64,000 nt of DNA, from the NCBI GenBank assembly GCA_009760855.2, contig WPIO01000009.1, positions 7,167,001 through 7,231,000 on the forward strand, given 5' to 3'. This stretch comes from Cristatella mucedo (taxonomy: Eukaryota; Bryozoa; Phylactolaemata; Cristatellidae). Shown here one piece after another: positions 1 through 22,905 of the stretch (the stretch's first letter is position 1; every line of letters starts with the position of its first letter). The translations under genes were made by a program, and so were the position numbers. Under the pieces are notes generated by a model, which saw only the letters and a list, made by a program, of their open reading frames with translations, was not told where the DNA came from and did not search any database.

Positions 1-890
1 CCACCCAGTGCACTCAGGCTTCTGAGGTATATGCTGTGTCACGACGAGCGATCCCGTCCGATGTCACACCCGTGGCGTCGCTGTAATCAGAAGGCCAATC
101 CTGAGGGCGTTGTTGACTTGCCAGCACGACTCGCTAGCAGGACTAATTACCGATCGGTCTGTAACAACTATATACGACTATTTGCCACACCACCAGGCTA
201 TTCGCCAGACCTATCCCGTCAAACCACTTGAACTCGAGTCGTCGAGGCTGAGCAGGTAAACCAACATGAGACCTCAGATGTGCATCTGATTGTCTCTAAT
301 CCCGCCTGTCTGCAGCCAAGTTACCTCAGCTGGTGATCGCCGAGTCTGCCGCAAAGGATCCAAAAGCAGCGCTCCCTCCGAACCTCTAAGCTCCTGCATC
401 GACACGCCGGGTTAGGGCTGCGAGGGACCACACAACCTAGCCGCCCACAATCTCTCGAGAGTTGTGTTCCACTCACGTGCACGTGCGCGCATGCGCAAGT
501 GCACGTGAGTGCACAAGCAAGTACATACCCACAGGACCACACTCACACACGCACTAACTAGCGAATGCTCACGGAGACCACTCACGCTCGTAAACGGCAT
601 TCACAGACAAGCACTCTTTGAAGCCGATCGTGCTTTCGGTTGCACTTCCGGTCGGTGCTGTGTGACAATGAGAGCACCAGTAGCATCAGCCGGGGTTGGG
701 GCTTGGTAGCACGATTTATACATTTCTGTCTGGGGCATTAAGGCGTCCGATCCTAGCTGACTGTTGAATCAACAAAAAAAGGATGAGTAGCAAAGAACCT
801 TCTACATGAGAAAGCAGGGTGCAACCACATCTTCAGCGATTGATCAAGACCCGCTGAGCGCGATCGTTAACCCCAGCTGGCTTATTTCGA
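1..890. other. 3' side of the B4GALT-family gene; no gene recognised
   Basis: This is intron, or DNA beyond it, on the minus-strand gene. I looked on the minus strand for the conserved terminal block of GT7 enzymes (R..I.RP followed by a metal-ligand His) and did not find it. The only structure seen is a long inverted repeat at 470-511. Confidence 0.4.
470..511. repeat. Near-perfect 42-bp inverted repeat
   Basis: The left arm CACTCACGTGCACGTGCGC pairs with the right arm at 18 of 19 positions, leaving a loop of about 4 bases. Both arms hold CACGTG or GTGCAC hexamers, so E-box-type binding sites occur symmetrically. It could extrude as a cruciform. No function is evident. Confidence 0.75.
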
Positions 891-896
891 GCTCAC

Positions 897-12394
<11,498 letters not shown>

Positions 12395-12919
12395 GGTTGT
12401 CACACCTGAACGTTTAGGTGTGGCATGCTTGATGCAGTCTTACTGCCGGCAAGAAACGTCCAGAAAACAACTGCTGCCTGCAGAGCACAAGCTTTCATGG
12501 TCCAAGAACTGCCCCTTTCTCCCCCCCCCAAGTTCCCATTGACCGAAGCAGTGCTACTCAGCTCAACCAATGGTAGTGGCTGACCAGCTGATTCCTAAAA
12601 TAGGCAGCAAAACAGGCAGCCACATGACGACCACAAGCACATGGCAGGTGTGGTTGGTGGGAGAGCTGGACTAAGGAGTTCTAAGGAGCAAGAGACAGAC
12701 AGCCAGCCAGATAGGCAGACAGAGAACAAGATAGGCAGAGAGAAGAGACAGGTAGACAGAGACGATCTAAAGGTAGAGTCGACTCGGCTTATAAGAATAC
12801 GCTCGGGCCAGCTAACGGCCTTTCTTATAGGCAGAGTATTTCCATATGCAGAGTGAGAGTATAGCTAGAGTAAATCTGGGATGCAGAACTGCTACACGTA
12901 ACCGTATTCCTATATTCAA

Positions 12920-12920
<1 letters not shown>

Positions 12921-12994
<74 letters not shown>
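12921..12994. repeat. (TG)n microsatellite
   Basis: About 37 perfect TG units, flanked by AGACAGATAG-like purine-rich sequence. Confidence 0.98.
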
Positions 12995-12995
<1 letters not shown>

Positions 12996-14774
12996 ACAAG
13001 GCTGAAATACAGTCGACTGTGCTGACGTAAGCAGAGAAAGACAGATAGAAAGAACACGGGAGACATAGCACACAATCAGTGAGACAGATACTGTAAGGGC
13101 AGACTGACAAAAGATGATGAAACAGCAAAGGCAGGGACAGATTTGGATCAAACAAGAGACAAACAGCAAGACATAGTAGCAGATGAACGGCTACACAGGC
13201 AGACAAGAGACGAAAAGACAAGATGAGAAGGAAGGACAAAGAGAGACATGTCATGAGAGATCCTGTGCTAAAGACAGACTGAACTTCTGTGCTTCGCTCA
13301 GCCTGAGCGTATGCGCTGCTGTGTGTTTATATCTATGTCTCCCTATCCCTTTCTGTCAAGTAGACATAGTGAGACGAGAAAGGTTGAGGAGCAGAGCTGG
13401 CTAGAGGCAGGCAGATTAGCCAGCCGTGTCGAGCAGTGGCTCATGCCCTCTCCTTGACTCTCGAGTGCAGTTGTCGATAGTATTACAAACATCAGTGTTA
13501 CACTAGAAACTTTAGCAGCACATTAAAGCAGCCGTTCATAAAAATTACAAGCCTTTTCTACATCCGTCAAGAATGATGGATGCTGAGACGATGCCTAACT
13601 CTCTCACGGTTTTCAGCTCATGCTTCAGGGGAGGGGCTATGCCAGCGCCACTACTGCTGATGCCCAGCTATTCATTTGCAGGTATTATTTACTCCCCCTA
13701 TCTTCCTTTGCGGAATAAGCTAGTCCCTTGCCTACCGTTCCTTGCCTGCGGTTCATCAACCAGGGCCTCCTCCGACCAGCCATTACTGGATCGAATGAAC
13801 AATACTATAACCTTAAACTTAAGTCGAAGATTGAGCTGACCTGTACAAATTTTGAAAGTACTAGCCCCTCGAAATTCCACGACACACCTACATTAAACGT
13901 TGTGTGGCAAAATCTCACCTTAAATCCGGACTTCGTACAAAAGCTTACAGATTCTAATGTTGTATCACAGATACAAACATTCAATTAAATTTGGGGCGGG
14001 TGAACCACGCCTCCCTGGTCTATACTGGACAGCCATGCCTGGCTAAATCAAGCTATGCCAAGTTCAATTACTTACTGAGTTTCGGCACAGACAAGCAACG
14101 ACCGGCTACATACCGGAATAAAAAAGAATAGGGAAACGTTGGAAGTCGGCACACATACAATGAGAGGCAATGGGTGCATGTGCCTGGCTGATTCCGGCCG
14201 TGGCCACAAAGTAGATTTAAATTATTACAATTTTCAGGTCGACCACGAGAGTCAATGGAATTGCAGCCAGCGGCCTGCACATGGGCTCCCTTTAAGTTTG
14301 TGCAAATGCCAGAGGCTAGGCCTACAGTCCGTCTCGAGATTTGGCAGATGGGGTTAAGTAATGCAGGTGAGCCGAATTGCTGCAAAACTCTTCAAAACGC
14401 AGACCAACTGAATGCCATCAAGCAGGAGGACTGAGTACTAACAAAACTCTCGTCAGGAACAGATAAAACGAAACCTCTTGGGTCACCTCTCCAATCCGAA
14501 GTTCAACCGATTTAGCTACCGAGACTGTGGCTCTTTTTTGACACCCACCAGTCAGGCTGAACGCATCGGCTTTGAATTTTCACTTGGTGCTCGAGCTGAA
14601 TCCGGTCGTCCAGAATGATATCATAAAAACCATCACTCCTTTGCTCTGGATAGCAATCTCTTCATGGGCTTCACGTGGATGGAAATGAAACAAATGACGA
14701 AATGCAAAATTGCAGCTCAAAAAAGCGCAGGTGGACGATTCGCATGGAGGATTTATAAATAAAAAACGCATCTG

Positions 14775-14895
14775 CGTACCGCCCTAAGAGAACTTAATCT
14801 CTATCAGGCACATAGCGTTATGTCGCAGGTTGCCACCAGCCCATGACCTATGTCGTCAAAGGCTAGCACCTTAACTCTTTGAATTAGCTTGGTTT
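14775..14895 (-). mobile_element. SINE S1 copy
   Basis: The plus strand shows CCCTAAGAGAACTTAATCTC first and then CCATGACCTATGTCGTCAAAG and CTAGCACCTTAACTC. This is the S1 tail hairpin followed by a complemented tRNA-like head, so the element lies on the minus strand. Confidence 0.65.
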
Positions 14896-15504
14896 AGCCA
14901 GGCCTCTTTCAGTTAATTAGGTGATCTTTTTAAATAGCTGACATGTGAGGAGTAGCTGCAGTATTGAGTTATACAGGAGAAACCGGCTAAGAAAACAAGG
15001 TATGTCAGACTACATATTGAAATGCTGAAGGTCTAGAAAGGTGGAGTCCAGCTCATCTTTCACGAAGAATCTCAGCACTGCCTCACGAGGCTCTTTGATT
15101 ACACAGCAGTGCATCCCATACGTCATGAGACTTGCTAGAAGTGCAGGAATTTGCCACTTACTTGCCTCCTTTCCAGTGCGGGCTTCCTCACTTTTTCTCT
15201 GCGGCGGCCTTGCTGACCATTTATTTTGGCATTATGAGCAAGTCTGTTTAAATACTCATTATCAAGCCAGATAAGTCTATTTAAATATGCATTCCAGAGC
15301 CACATTATAGTCTTATTTTAATATGCATTCTCAAATCAAATAGTAGTCTATCCAAATAAGCATTATCAAGCCTCCGAAATTTGATGTATTCTCGTGTATT
15401 TCGACAATTATAACATTTCGATATTTGAATTCCATTCATTTACCGTCTTGTATTCTATTAATGTCCCCTGCCTGTCTATCGTCTTTATCTATGTGTGCAT
15501 ATCT

Positions 15505-15939
<435 letters not shown>

Positions 15940-16384
15940 CTTTGCTACCCTCACCTCGAGATCACAGCAGAGAATAATAAGAAACTATTGTTTGGCAGTT
16001 ATGCTCTTCTGTACAATACACGTTTTAGGCATGCAACTGTGCTCTGGTCTGCAGCTTCGGTGTGACTGTTTATTTAGAAAAAATTGTGATAATAATCAAT
16101 TAAGCCTATTTATGGTGCCCTAAGACGTGATTTGGCAGTGTGATGTGTGGCGTGTGACATGTTGGTCTGTGCATGGTCCTGTGTCTGATGGCGGTAAGCC
16201 CAGCTCTTTGGAATTCATCGATCTATTCTTCTGTGAACCACTGCTGCCCTTGAATCATACGGGTGCAGATCTAGCTCCGGCTCTCTTGCAATTGGGGCTA
16301 CGTATTGAGTAACCAGCAAAGGTGACAGCATCACTTTTTGCAGTGCAACGTGTCAGCTAAATTGCCACCCATTTTCAAATATAT

Positions 16385-16690
16385 AATAGCAATAATACAT
16401 TTGCATAGCACTCTCAGAGAACTGAATCTCTCTCTAGACACTTTACAGATGCTGCATATAAAGCACTACCAGATGTTTGGTGGTAACATTCACAAGCAGC
16501 AGGCATAGTGCAAGCAGGTACATGCACACGAAGGATGAATCACAAAGACCAACCAAATGCTGCTATGAAAAAGGTGCGTTTAAGCTTTTTTTTTAAATTT
16601 CATCATGTCAGGACGTTTTTTGAAGTGTGTCGGTAGTTGGTTCCAAAAATGACCTTTCCTCTTATGTAAGCAGTCTACCCTCGTTCATGC
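16385..16690 (-). mobile_element. LINE A 3' end fragment
   Basis: The plus strand begins AATAATACATTTGCATAGCA, then the hairpin CTCAGAGAACTGAATCTCTC, then TGGTGGTAACATTC, ACAAGCAGCAGGCATAGTG and the complement of the LINE C-terminal region. The same string recurs at 24870 and 40320. Confidence 0.75.
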
Positions 16691-16775
16691 TACATTTGCA
16701 GCAAATGTAATGTGCCTAGAAAGAGATTGAGTTCTCTGAGGCGAAATAACAAATGTGTTATTATAATGAGAATGA
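16690..16775 (+). mobile_element. LINE A 3' tail fragment
   Basis: TTTGCAGCAAATGTAATGTG and CCTAGAAAGAGATTGAG..TCTCTGAGGCG, the hairpin tail, followed by an AT-rich run. It lies in the opposite orientation to its left neighbour. Confidence 0.7.
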
Positions 16776-16974
16776 GGGAACCTGAAAGTGAGCTGACTGG
16801 GCCTTGGCATCGATATGAAGGTGAAGGTCTAGTGAAGGTCGAAGAGAAGTGGAGTGGGGCAATAGTGCCGTTCCAAGATAGAAAAGCCTTCCGACTTTCG
16901 AAATACGAAAAAGACGACGATCCGATTATTTGAATAAGCTATCGAGCAGATGCTAGCCACACCAATATAAGAAA

Positions 16975-17420
16975 GAGGTTTTCCGTTTTTCTATATGGGC
17001 CTCAATTTGCCCATAACTATGATTATGGCTTTGCCATTTACCTTAAGAAAGTTATCTGCAATAAAAATGGGAGCTCAGATAATCTTGAGGGGCTTCAAAA
17101 GAAAGTGTCAAAGGACAGCAACAGCTGAGTGTCGTCTGCACAGAAATGATGGTCGGTATTCAGCTTGGCAATTACGCCGGCAAAGGGGGGAAATATAAAT
17201 TGCAAAAGCAGAACAGCAGAGAACAGATCCTTGCTCCAGACTCGATCCTCCAAAGACTGACTGGACGAAGGTGGTGGCAGATGAAATCGATCTACACTCT
17301 AAAATATTCTGCTAAGCAGTACCTGAACCATTGTAGTGCATGGCCAATGACAAGCAGACAAGACGAAACGCATTTGATTGACTGTGCGATATGTGGTAGG
17401 ACATGCCACCCAGTGAACCA
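16975..17420 (-). mobile_element. LINE reverse-transcriptase fragment
   Basis: The minus strand encodes FCADDTQLLLSFD, a Y/F-x-DD catalytic motif with the DDTQL context used by LINE A, then decayed sequence resembling the downstream RT region. It is broken by stops on both sides. Confidence 0.6.
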
Positions 17421-17559
17421 CCACTAGAGAGAGACTTGGGTTTCAGGCCCTGCACGATGGTGAAGACATGCAGCCAACCCCTTTAGGAGGCTGCTTTTGC
17501 AATCATAGCCCATAACTTAAATAAATACATTTTAGCTGGTTTAACAGCCTCATTGGTAA

Positions 17560-17835
17560 AGCAGCTTAAGTATCAAGTCCTTTATTCAAAAGTGACACTC
17601 TGCACTTCCGGCGAGATAGCCCCAACTGCTCCACCGTGGGTTTACTTCCCCACTGCCCCTCTCCTCCCTATCAGTCGAAACTGTCTACACCCAAGGTCGG
17701 GCAGCTATAATTACACGACACATGGAGCTCCTCTTTGGCACACCCAGCTGGTAAACCACAGAGGAGAGCCGGCCACTGCAACTGCCACAACAACCAAGCC
17801 GGAAGCCAAATCTGAGGCAATCAGTTAATTATAAC
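17560..17835. repeat. Dispersed direct repeat, copy 1 (about 275 bp)
   Basis: It shares with 19065-19385, in the same order, TATCAA-AGTCCTT, GCCCCAACTGCT, CTGCCCCTCTCCTCCCTATC, CTTTGGCACACCCAGC, GGTAAACCACAGAGGAGAGC and a closing TAATTATAACTA. I could not assign it to a family. Confidence 0.75.
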
Positions 17836-17990
17836 TATATGCTCCCGCGATTTAAACATCCCAAAGGACACACGGGGCAGTCTAACAAAAAAAGTACAGC
17901 CCGACATTATGCAGCATTATTAAAAGTAACCAGCATCCCTCAGGCTGTCCATTAATACTGGACGTAATAGGCAAACACAGCCAGCTTCCC

Positions 17991-18054
17991 CGAAGCCCTA
18001 GCGAATGCACTGGCTTACCCTCCGAAGCCCTAGCGAATGCACTGGCTTACCCTC
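17991..18054. repeat. Perfect tandem duplication, 2 x 32 bp
   Basis: The unit begins CGAAGCCCTAGCGAATGCAC and occurs twice without mismatch. It lies between the two copies of the larger direct repeat. Confidence 0.95.
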
Positions 18055-18459
18055 CGAGCACAGTGACCTGAGCCAGCCGAATGCCGTGGCAGAATCTGAA
18101 TCGGTTACGATGACATTGGTCTTCAGGCAGGTCCCATGCAATCACAAGGTTGGTGGCTTTCAGAATTGACTCCAACTCTGCCAAGTTAATATCTGCCAAA
18201 TTAATATGAGCTGAGTCGTCAGCCTTTCGAAGCGATGACGAGTCCGTGGTGGTAACCGGTCCTCAGCAAGGAGGCTGCAATACACTTCCTCCACCATCTG
18301 CTAAGACGTTGGCACTGTCCAATCCCAATTTTCTCCGTTGGCTCTCTGCTTAATGTAGCTACAGGCTACCTAACTGCTGCTCGGAGGAGGCACTGGAACA
18401 CGGCCTTTTGCAACCCGTGTGCTACAAGGGCCACAGCCCATCTTCACTGAGCTAACCGT

Positions 18460-18705
18460 CGCAGCAGCCACTGCCTCCTCTACCGTCTCCTCAGCGGCAG
18501 CAGCTCCTCTACCGGCTCCTCTTGCTGCCTCTACCTGCTCCTCTTGCGGCCTCTAACGGCTCCTCTTGCAGCCTCTACCAGCTCCTCTGTGGCAGCAGCA
18601 GCCGCCGTGCCTCTACCGGCTCCTCTGTGGCCACCGCCGTGGTCTCTTCCGGCTCCTCTGCAGCTGCGGTCTCTTCCGGCTCCTCTGCAGCCGTCGCCTC
18701 TGTCT
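18460..18705. repeat. Degenerate GCTCCTCT-rich tandem repeat
   Basis: Repeated blocks of CGGCTCCTCTGCAGC and GTGGTCTCTTCCGGC follow one another with small changes. The minus strand reads Glu/Ala/Pro-rich peptide (EEPEETAAAEEPEET) in one frame and GAGRD repeats in another. Because several frames stay open, I take this as a low-complexity repeat rather than an exon, but a disordered coding segment is possible. Confidence 0.55.
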
Positions 18706-19064
18706 GCTGCCGCGTAGGCTCGAACCTGTTGGCCAACTCTGTTCGACCAGCGTTCACGAACCCCGGCATGCTGTAGTCGCACTTTTCCAGCCGGGCTTGC
18801 CAGTACTCTTACCTATGCCTCTCGAAGCAGTTGGTAGTTTCCCTTGTGGAGTTCGGTAGGAAGTAGTAATACCAGAAACTGCTGCCGTGCAGCAACAGAG
18901 GCATGTACCTGTGCCACGTAGATGGTTCAACTTGTCACTCGTCGAGTATCAGCTCCAAGTTAAGCAGCCAGCTCGCAGTCTTTCCCATTATAATAGCGAT
19001 CCAACATGCAAATGCGTCATTTACTGGACTTCGTCGTCTCCATTATGCCTATGCCGAAATAGCC

Positions 19065-19385
19065 AAAGTATCAAAAGTCCTTCGTTCAAAAATGACATGC
19101 CGCACTCCCAGCGAGAGAGAGAGCCCCAACTGCTCAGCCGTGGATTCACTCCACTGCCCCTCTCCTCCCTATCAGTTACGACTCTCTACACGCAAAGAGG
19201 TCAGGCAGCTATGGACACATGGACACAGGGAGGTCAGGCAGCTATGGACACGTGGACACAGGGAGCTTCTCTTTGGCACACCCAGCAGGTAAACCACAGA
19301 GGAGAGCCGGCAACTGCACAGGCCACAATAACCAAGCCTGCAGCTGCCAGGCCAAGTCTGACTCAACCCACTAATTATAACTAGA
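19065..19385. repeat. Dispersed direct repeat, copy 2 (about 320 bp), with internal 35-bp duplication
   Basis: Homologous to 17560-17835. It differs by carrying AGGTCAGGCAGCTATGGACA..GGACACAGGG twice in tandem, at about 19198-19232 and 19233-19267. Confidence 0.75.
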
Positions 19386-19520
19386 GCATCAGAAGAGCCT
19401 TGACGGCTATGACCACAGCATGCAGTTGGCAATACAGCATCACCCACTGCAGAATTCGAACACACGTCCTCGGTCGTGAAGAGCAAGCACCTTACCTCCA
19501 AGGCTACCACACATCGGCAA
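19385..19520 (-). mobile_element. SINE S2 copy
   Basis: The plus strand reads AGAAGAGCCTTGACGGCTAT, CACCACTGCAGAATTCGAAC (complement of box B) and CTTACCTCCAAGGCTACCAC (complement of box A). Confidence 0.7.
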
Positions 19521-20299
19521 TATTAGAGAAACTACTAAAAGCAAGCCTGTGCACCTACTAACGACAGTCGGTGCAAAAGAACTGCAATGCACTTGCCGGA
19601 AGATCTAGTCATGTGCGTCTATCGGATACACTATGGCACTCTAAGGTTGTGAATCAACAGCTAGCTAAACCTAATTCAGTGCACATACAACTGACTACCA
19701 AGACATGGAATTTCGAAGGACTGGTAACATCAAAATGTACGGCAAGGAGGATTATTAACTTGACGCAGATAGGACTATTATTAAACTGAGGCAGATAGGA
19801 CTATTAACTTCAACAGAAAGAGGCCATATTACAGGCAAACAAGTGTTTAAAGGAATTGCTCAAACTATGATCTTTGAAGAGATTATTGCCAAATACAGCT
19901 TGAGGCCCAGCTGCCGGTCTGGACTTACCGGCAGCTGGTTCTATCAGGCCTGTCTGACTAGAGAAGAGTGCAGTAAGCTGGTTTCGGTCAGTCGTTAAGT
20001 GTCTCGGGCAATAAATATTGTGCGCCAGTCTTTTCAAAAGAGAGGGATGGAGAGAAAGAGATGGAAAGAGACAGATAGTTTATTTGCATCGGCATTGAAA
20101 TCCGACTTGATGCTTCCCAATCAAATGACTTTTCCAAAGAGGCAGTATGTGTCGAAAACATAAACTGGCTTAGAACCCTTGGGACACACAACACGACATC
20201 TGACTGCTATCGAAGTGTTTAAGCCTAATGAAATGCTCTTGAGTCCACTAAAGGAAAATTAGGGTCTGAAAAAATTTAGCACACTGATGCAGAATCTCA

Positions 20300-20785
20300 C
20301 GATGCAAGCCTATGTTTTTATTAGTACCTCAAGAGGCTTGGCTCAGGCCTTTTAATAGTGCTTTAATCAGTTATCCTCTCTTATTTATGTTCCAGCTTGA
20401 TGCCTTATTTTGCAGCACAATTCGTATGAGCCTCAAAACTGTTGGAGACCATGCCTTTGGTTCGCCTGCACCCAAAGCCTGGAATTCACTACTGACACAT
20501 GTCACAACGTCCCCTGACATGATGACATTTAAAAAGAAGCCTAATATTCACATTTTTTATTACAGCATTTGGTGAGTCTTTGCAATTCGTCCTTCGTGTG
20601 CTTGTACCTGCCATGTACCTGCTTATGCTGCACCTGCTGCGGATTTTACCACCTAACATTTGGTAATGCTTTTTATGCAGTATCTGTTAAGTGCCTCAGA
20701 GAAAGAGAGAGAGAGAGAGAGAGATTCAGTTCTCTTGAAGGTGCTAGACAAATACAAATATATTATAACTATTATTATTGGGGAA
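20300..20785 (+). mobile_element. LINE A 3' fragment with (GA)n expanded inside the tail
   Basis: Decayed reading of the LINE C-terminus (FGSPAPKAWNSLLTHVTTSP, then FKKKPNI) runs into TAAGTGCCTCAGAGAAAGAG. The hairpin arm is expanded to (GA)n at 20702-20724 and followed by TTCAGTTCTCTTGAAGGTGC and an ATTATTATT end. Confidence 0.8.
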
Positions 20786-20810
20786 ACACTTGCTCCCTTG
20801 CTATCTGCCC

Positions 20811-20921
<111 letters not shown>

Positions 20922-21554
20922 TTCTAGAGGGCAGCTGCAGTCACAACTACAGTTTCACTCACTACATGCTGAGTAGAGATGATCCAAGCACCAGATCTTA
21001 TCAACTCGCCATCTTTTGCATCTTGCGATCGTCGACCCACACCGCGGGAAAGCTGCCACCTGCCCAAGCGATTCTTGCTCTAGCCGTGCAGCCATCGACC
21101 GTCGTGCCTATGGGAGAGCACTGGGTGCCGACCCGACAGCATTGCAAACGACTCGTCGTGCCAAACGATAGCAGTGGAAAGCTCAAGCTAATTACAAGCT
21201 GAACTAAAGCCCAAAGCTCGACTTCGAATCCATGCATGGTGTTGCTGAGAAGCATCACCAGCAGCTAGCTAGTGCTTTGTTGCGGCATGCAACGATAGGA
21301 GAATCAAGCAGACAGCTCAGACAGGTGCTGACACGTCAAGTGACAGCGATTATCCCCTCCCTGCCTTCTAGCAAGTCGAATTCTCAAAATTGTGTCACAG
21401 CATGCAATATTGTGGACGTTTGCATTTAGATTGTGGCGAACAAATTCCCGACGTGTAGGATAATAAAATCAAATTAACAGGTATTAATCAAACCGCTGCT
21501 AAAAATTTAAAAGCCGAATCATTAAAAGGGGTTCGGTTCAATCAATTAAAAGGA

Positions 21555-21640
21555 TCGCTTAACTGCAGGATTCGATACCACGACCTCAACCGTGACGAGT
21601 GAGCACCTAACCTCCTGGGCTATCACGGCCATAAGGACTG
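21555..21640 (-). mobile_element. SINE S2, head fragment
   Basis: CTGCAGGATTCGATACCACG and AACCTCCTGGGCTATCACGG are the complements of the S2 box B and box A. The body is missing. Confidence 0.65.
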
Positions 21641-22084
21641 GTGCAGGCCCGACTTGCCCAATCGGTCATATCCATGTTCTGCTTGAATGCCAGACCGTTC
21701 TTTACAAAGCCTGGCCCGAGTCTATGTTTGGAATTCCATAAGCTTTTGACCCAGTCTTTATCTTAAATGCACAAAGGCCCAAAGCCAGACTGAAGCAGGA
21801 TAGATGCGAGACTGACCGTGCAAACACGACTGGCAGGACACTATTGCGCAGCTGCTACCTGGCATTGCCTTCATGCACATGTTCATACCTACCAAACTAA
21901 CTGTGCAACTAACTGGGTCTCATTTTTTGAGGGTATGGGCTTCTATTACGAATATTCTGAAAAACCATGCTAGAGCTTATTTTCGGTAAGGTCTTTTGGG
22001 CAAATGTGGTAGTAATATTAGTGAAGAAAATAATTCATCTGTTTATAGCAGTCGAAGGGAACTTCTTCACATATGCCACTGGGC

Positions 22085-22225
22085 ACAAGTCCACGACCTC
22101 GGCAAGCCTTGGTCGGGGCTAGCACCTTAATCACTAGGTCAAACCAGTAATAAAAATGTTAATATATTTGTAAAGTGCCCTAAGAGAACTTAATCTCTTT
22201 TTGGGCACTTTAGATAAGCTGCGAA
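22085..22225 (-). mobile_element. SINE S1 copy
   Basis: The head is complemented (CCACGACCTCGGCAAGCCTTG, GCTAGCACCTTAATCACTAG). A hairpin motif, CCCTAAGAGAACTTAATCTC then TTTTTGGGCACTTTA, follows in the same stretch. Confidence 0.6.
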
Positions 22226-22379
22226 CGAAACACGTCAATTGGTTAGGGCTCAAATTCTCAGCGTCAGCTAGCCTAAACATTAAACTAATCTAGGTCTACT
22301 TAGCACAAGCTTGAAAAGCCTACAAAAGATCAGGACTGAATGTCTGTCGACTGGCATATGAGGGCTACTGTAGATCGTA

Positions 22380-22750
22380 CCAAACATCTCCTTAACTGCT
22401 CCCAGGTTAGTTCCTTACCCAGAGTTCCCTACGATGATCTAGTTATGTTTCTCTAGCTTCTGTGTCAACGAGATAGGCGAGATCAGAGAGTCAATCCCTA
22501 AGATGGCAGTATCTCTCCTGGAATCATGTCCCTCAATTCCATGGAGCACCTCAATGTCTACAGTAAAGGAGGTCATTAGTGACCTCTTCCTGACGTTCAT
22601 ATCCCAATCAAAGAAGACAACTAGTCTGCTGGACCCTAACCCCAATATCCTGCTTCTACATTGATACATTGATCTGCTGCTGCTATGCATAACTAACATC
22701 ATAAATATGTCACTAGCTTCAGGTCATGTCCTAACACCTTTCAAAAAAGC
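22380..22750 (+). mobile_element. LINE A fragment between endonuclease and reverse transcriptase
   Basis: It is homologous in reverse orientation to 8940-9270: both carry CCCAATCAAAGAAGACAACT, a GGACCCTAA stretch and CTATGCATAACTAACAT. It ends at CCTTTCAAAAAAGCTG, where an S2 SINE begins. Confidence 0.7.
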
Positions 22751-22751
22751 T

Positions 22752-22905
22752 GCTTGCAGTTAGCAGTAGACAATCGCTTGCAGTTGGCAGGAGAGAATCG
22801 CTTGCAGTTGGCAGTAGACAATCGCCCAACTGCAGAATTTGTACCCATGACCTTGATAGTGAAGAGCAAGCACCTGACCTCCTGGGCTATCAGGACATGC
22901 CCCTC
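22752..22905 (-). mobile_element. SINE S2 copy with a 24-bp internal triplication
   Basis: A 24-bp unit, GCTTGCAGTTGGCAGTAGAC plus AATC, is repeated three times (22752-22823). The complement of the S2 head follows, with CAACTGCAGAATTTGTACCC and CTGACCTCCTGGGCTATCAG. Confidence 0.7.

Noticed and set aside
12812-13254. Minus-strand frames of about 90-115 residues with poly-Thr-His
   Set aside because: These come from the (TG)n tract at 12921-12994; no splice sites or motifs.
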